Below are positions 8,062 to 9,070 of a DNA stretch of 9,070 nucleotides, one piece after another. A program made the position numbers and the translations under genes. Location of the stretch: contig CATYZV010000057.1 of assembly GCA_958415865.1 (NCBI GenBank), positions 1 to 9,070 on the forward strand, given 5' to 3'. The notes under the pieces were generated by a model, which made no database searches, had not been told where the DNA came from, and worked only from the letters and a program-made list of their open reading frames with translations. Within the stretch, counting starts at the first letter, position 1; the number at the start of each line of letters is the position of its first letter. The DNA is from an uncultured Selenomonadaceae bacterium (GTDB lineage Bacteria; Bacillota; Negativicutes; Selenomonadales; Selenomonadaceae).

Positions 8062-8745
8062 ATGAAACCCCAATTACTAGAAAAAGTCCAGGCTGAACTA
8101 TCGGCCTGGGCTTATTTAAAAGAACTCCCCGAAAAAATATACACCTTCAGCCTAAAGCGAATGATGTGCGAAGACGGCGACAAATTCTACATCTACAGCT
8201 ACGAAAACACCGCCACACACCGCAGCATCAAAGTCTATTACCACGAAGAAACGAAAGAATACAAACTCCTCGTCGTAATCGGGCTGACAGAATTCTGCGC
8301 CATCGAATACATCTCCGAATCCCTGGCACAGCTAGAAAAAATACTAAAAAAGAAATTCGACATACTCATGAGCGACCTATCCAGCTTCCACCCCGAACAC
8401 ATCAATTCCATCATCATCGACAAGCACATCATGGAATGGAACTACATCCCCAAGCTGCCAAAACAGCTAGAAGGCTTTGATCTATTCATAAGCCCCGCCC
8501 AGCCCGTCAAAGTCATCAACGGCTCCTACGTCGTAATCGACTACTGCGACTTTGAAATAGAAAGCAACTTCATAATATACTACAACATGTTCCGCGACGA
8601 ATTCTTCGGAGAAGCAAGAATAAGGCGCATACCGGAAGTAACATACGCCTACGACTCATCAGAACTAGACCAGCTAACAGCAAAAATCGAAGAAAAACTC
8701 AAAAACACATTAAAAGACATCCGCCAAAGAGCATTGGCACAGTGA
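8062..8745 (+). CDS. Unrecognised 227-residue protein, last gene of the pyr operon, internally duplicated
   Basis: I do not recognise this protein. Its ATG follows the pyrE stop after a single extra TAA (TAA-TAA-ATG) with no clear Shine-Dalgarno sequence, which suggests translation coupled to pyrE. No signal peptide or membrane segment is visible; it is rich in Tyr, Phe, Ile, Glu and Lys and is probably cytosolic. The two halves align with each other. W16-x-Y18-L-x-x-LP matches W126-x-Y128-I-x-x-LP, followed by F29-x-L31 and F139-x-L141. Strand-like YIYSY (43-47) and VYY (58-60) match VVIDY (157-161) and IYY (172-174). The closing amphipathic helices at about 85-106 and 199-220 align at a constant offset of 114, including D105-L106 against D219-I220. 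I infer two tandem beta-rich units, each ending in a helix. Codon use (GTA, GAC, ATC) is like pyrE. The intrinsic terminator just after it places it in the operon transcript. No function is assigned. Confidence 0.85.
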   Translation: MKPQLLEKVQAELSAWAYLKELPEKIYTFSLKRMMCEDGDKFYIYSYENTATHRSIKVYYHEETKEYKLLVVIGLTEFCAIEYISESLAQLEKILKKKFDILMSDLSSFHPEHINSIIIDKHIMEWNYIPKLPKQLEGFDLFISPAQPVKVINGSYVVIDYCDFEIESNFIIYYNMFRDEFFGEARIRRIPEVTYAYDSSELDQLTAKIEEKLKNTLKDIRQRALAQ

Positions 8746-8749
8746 TATG

Positions 8750-8791
8750 AAAAAACATGACGATTCATTATAGAAACCGTCATGTTTTTTT
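8750..8791 (+). terminator. Intrinsic terminator of the pyr operon
   Basis: AAAAAACATGACG (8750-8762) pairs perfectly with CGTCATGTTTTTT (8778-8790) over 13 bases, and TTC (8764-8766) can pair with GAA (8773-8775) inside the loop. A run of seven T ends the structure at 8785-8791. It starts four bases after the stop of the last gene. Because the left arm begins with six A, it could also work on the opposite strand. Confidence 0.92.
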
Positions 8792-8797
8792 ATGCTT

Positions 8798-8822
8798 AAA
8801 GCAAGATAGAATTTGCTTTTTT
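8798..8822 (+). terminator. Second, weaker terminator-like hairpin
   Basis: AAAGCAAG (8798-8805) pairs with TTTGCTTT (8812-8819), one pair being G-U, around a six-base loop, with T at 8817-8822. The stem has only two G-C pairs, so it is a backup at best. It stands just after the first terminator and upstream of the hsdS promoter. It may be chance in AT-rich DNA. Confidence 0.4.
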
Positions 8823-8836
8823 GTATATGTGCTTTT

Positions 8837-8845
8837 TGATATAAT
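8837..8845 (+). promoter_or_regulatory. Extended -10 promoter upstream of hsdS
   Basis: TGATATAAT is a perfect extended -10 element (TGN followed by TATAAT, 8840-8845) for the housekeeping sigma factor. No good -35 hexamer stands at 16-18 bases: the region is only T-rich (8817-8823), and TTGCTT (8813-8818) would give a spacing of 21. Extended -10 promoters tolerate a poor -35. Transcription would start near 8852, leaving a leader of about 30 bases before the hsdS ATG. Confidence 0.6.
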
Positions 8846-8883
8846 ACATATAAATAGATTGATGGAATGGGAGAATTACTTAG

Positions 8884-9070
8884 ATGAAAGTAAAATTAAC
8901 AGATATATGCACACCAAAACAATGGAAAACTATCTCAACGAACCAATTACAAGAAAGCGGGTTTCCGGTCTATGGCTCAAATGGTATAATTGGCTTTTAC
9001 AATGAATATAATCACGAAAAACCCACTATTCTTATTACGTGTAGAGGAGCTACTTGCGGTACAATAAATA
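8884..9070 (+). CDS. hsdS: Type I restriction-modification specificity subunit, N-terminal fragment cut by the window edge
   Basis: The 62 codons visible begin with ATG behind GGGAGA (8869-8874) and stay open to the right edge. Residues around 20-62 read as the start of an HsdS target recognition domain: GFPVYGSNGIIGFYNEYN (26-43), then PTILITCRGATCGTIN (47-62), matching the widespread pattern of G-x-PVYG-x-NG-x-IG-x-Y and a following RGA-x-CG-x-x-N. In HsdS proteins two such domains choose the two halves of the DNA sequence methylated by HsdM and cut with HsdR. The visible part is 34% GC by hand count, far below the pyr genes, and uses AT-ending codons, which suggests a horizontally acquired locus. 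Whether hsdM and hsdR follow, or this is a solitary specificity gene, cannot be seen. An overlapping frame at 8757-9005 runs through the terminator and is not a gene. Confidence 0.85.
   Translation, partial: MKVKLTDICTPKQWKTISTNQLQESGFPVYGSNGIIGFYNEYNHEKPTILITCRGATCGTIN

Noticed and set aside
8757..9005. An 82-codon plus-strand frame overlapping the terminator and hsdS.
   Set aside because: It begins inside the terminator stem, has no ribosome binding site, and overlaps the frame that clearly encodes HsdS.

Overview
The window carries a de novo pyrimidine (UMP) biosynthesis operon, all on the + strand: pyrB, pyrC, carA, carB, pyrF, pyrE and an unrecognised seventh gene. It is followed by a terminator region and then the beginning of a type I restriction-modification specificity gene (hsdS) that runs off the right edge. 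The gene order, the PyrR-type leader attenuator, the Gram-positive-style ribosome binding sites and the protein sequences point to a bacterium of the Firmicutes in the broad sense. Base composition above 50% GC in the operon would fit a member of the Negativicutes (Selenomonas relatives), but that placement is inference from memory and not proven here.

Region by region. Positions 1-142 hold an RNA leader. It has a PyrR-binding hairpin that matches the known consensus at 13 of 14 positions, a segment able to form an antiterminator, and an intrinsic terminator ending in seven T. Positions 157-8058 hold six enzyme genes packed with overlaps of 4 bases or gaps of 4 to 27 bases. Positions 8062-8745 hold a 227-residue protein I cannot name; it begins three bases after the pyrE stop and looks like an internal tandem duplication of a unit of about 110 residues. 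Positions 8746-8883 hold one strong and one weaker terminator hairpin, followed by an extended -10 promoter. From 8884 an AT-rich (34% GC by hand count) hsdS reading frame begins.

How the genes work together. CarA and CarB make carbamoyl phosphate from glutamine, bicarbonate and ATP. PyrB condenses it with aspartate, PyrC closes the ring to dihydroorotate, PyrE adds ribose phosphate to orotate, and PyrF decarboxylates OMP to UMP. The step between PyrC and PyrE, dihydroorotate dehydrogenase (pyrD, usually with pyrK), is absent from its familiar position between carB and pyrF, so it must be encoded elsewhere. High UMP or UTP should act through PyrR on the leader to terminate transcription before pyrB; pyrR itself is not in the window.

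The most interesting points are the duplicated unknown protein translated as the last gene of the operon, the absence of pyrK-pyrD, a marked shift in codon choice along the operon, the fully readable attenuator, and the abrupt change to AT-rich restriction-modification DNA after the terminators. I see no tRNA, rRNA, CRISPR array or insertion sequence.
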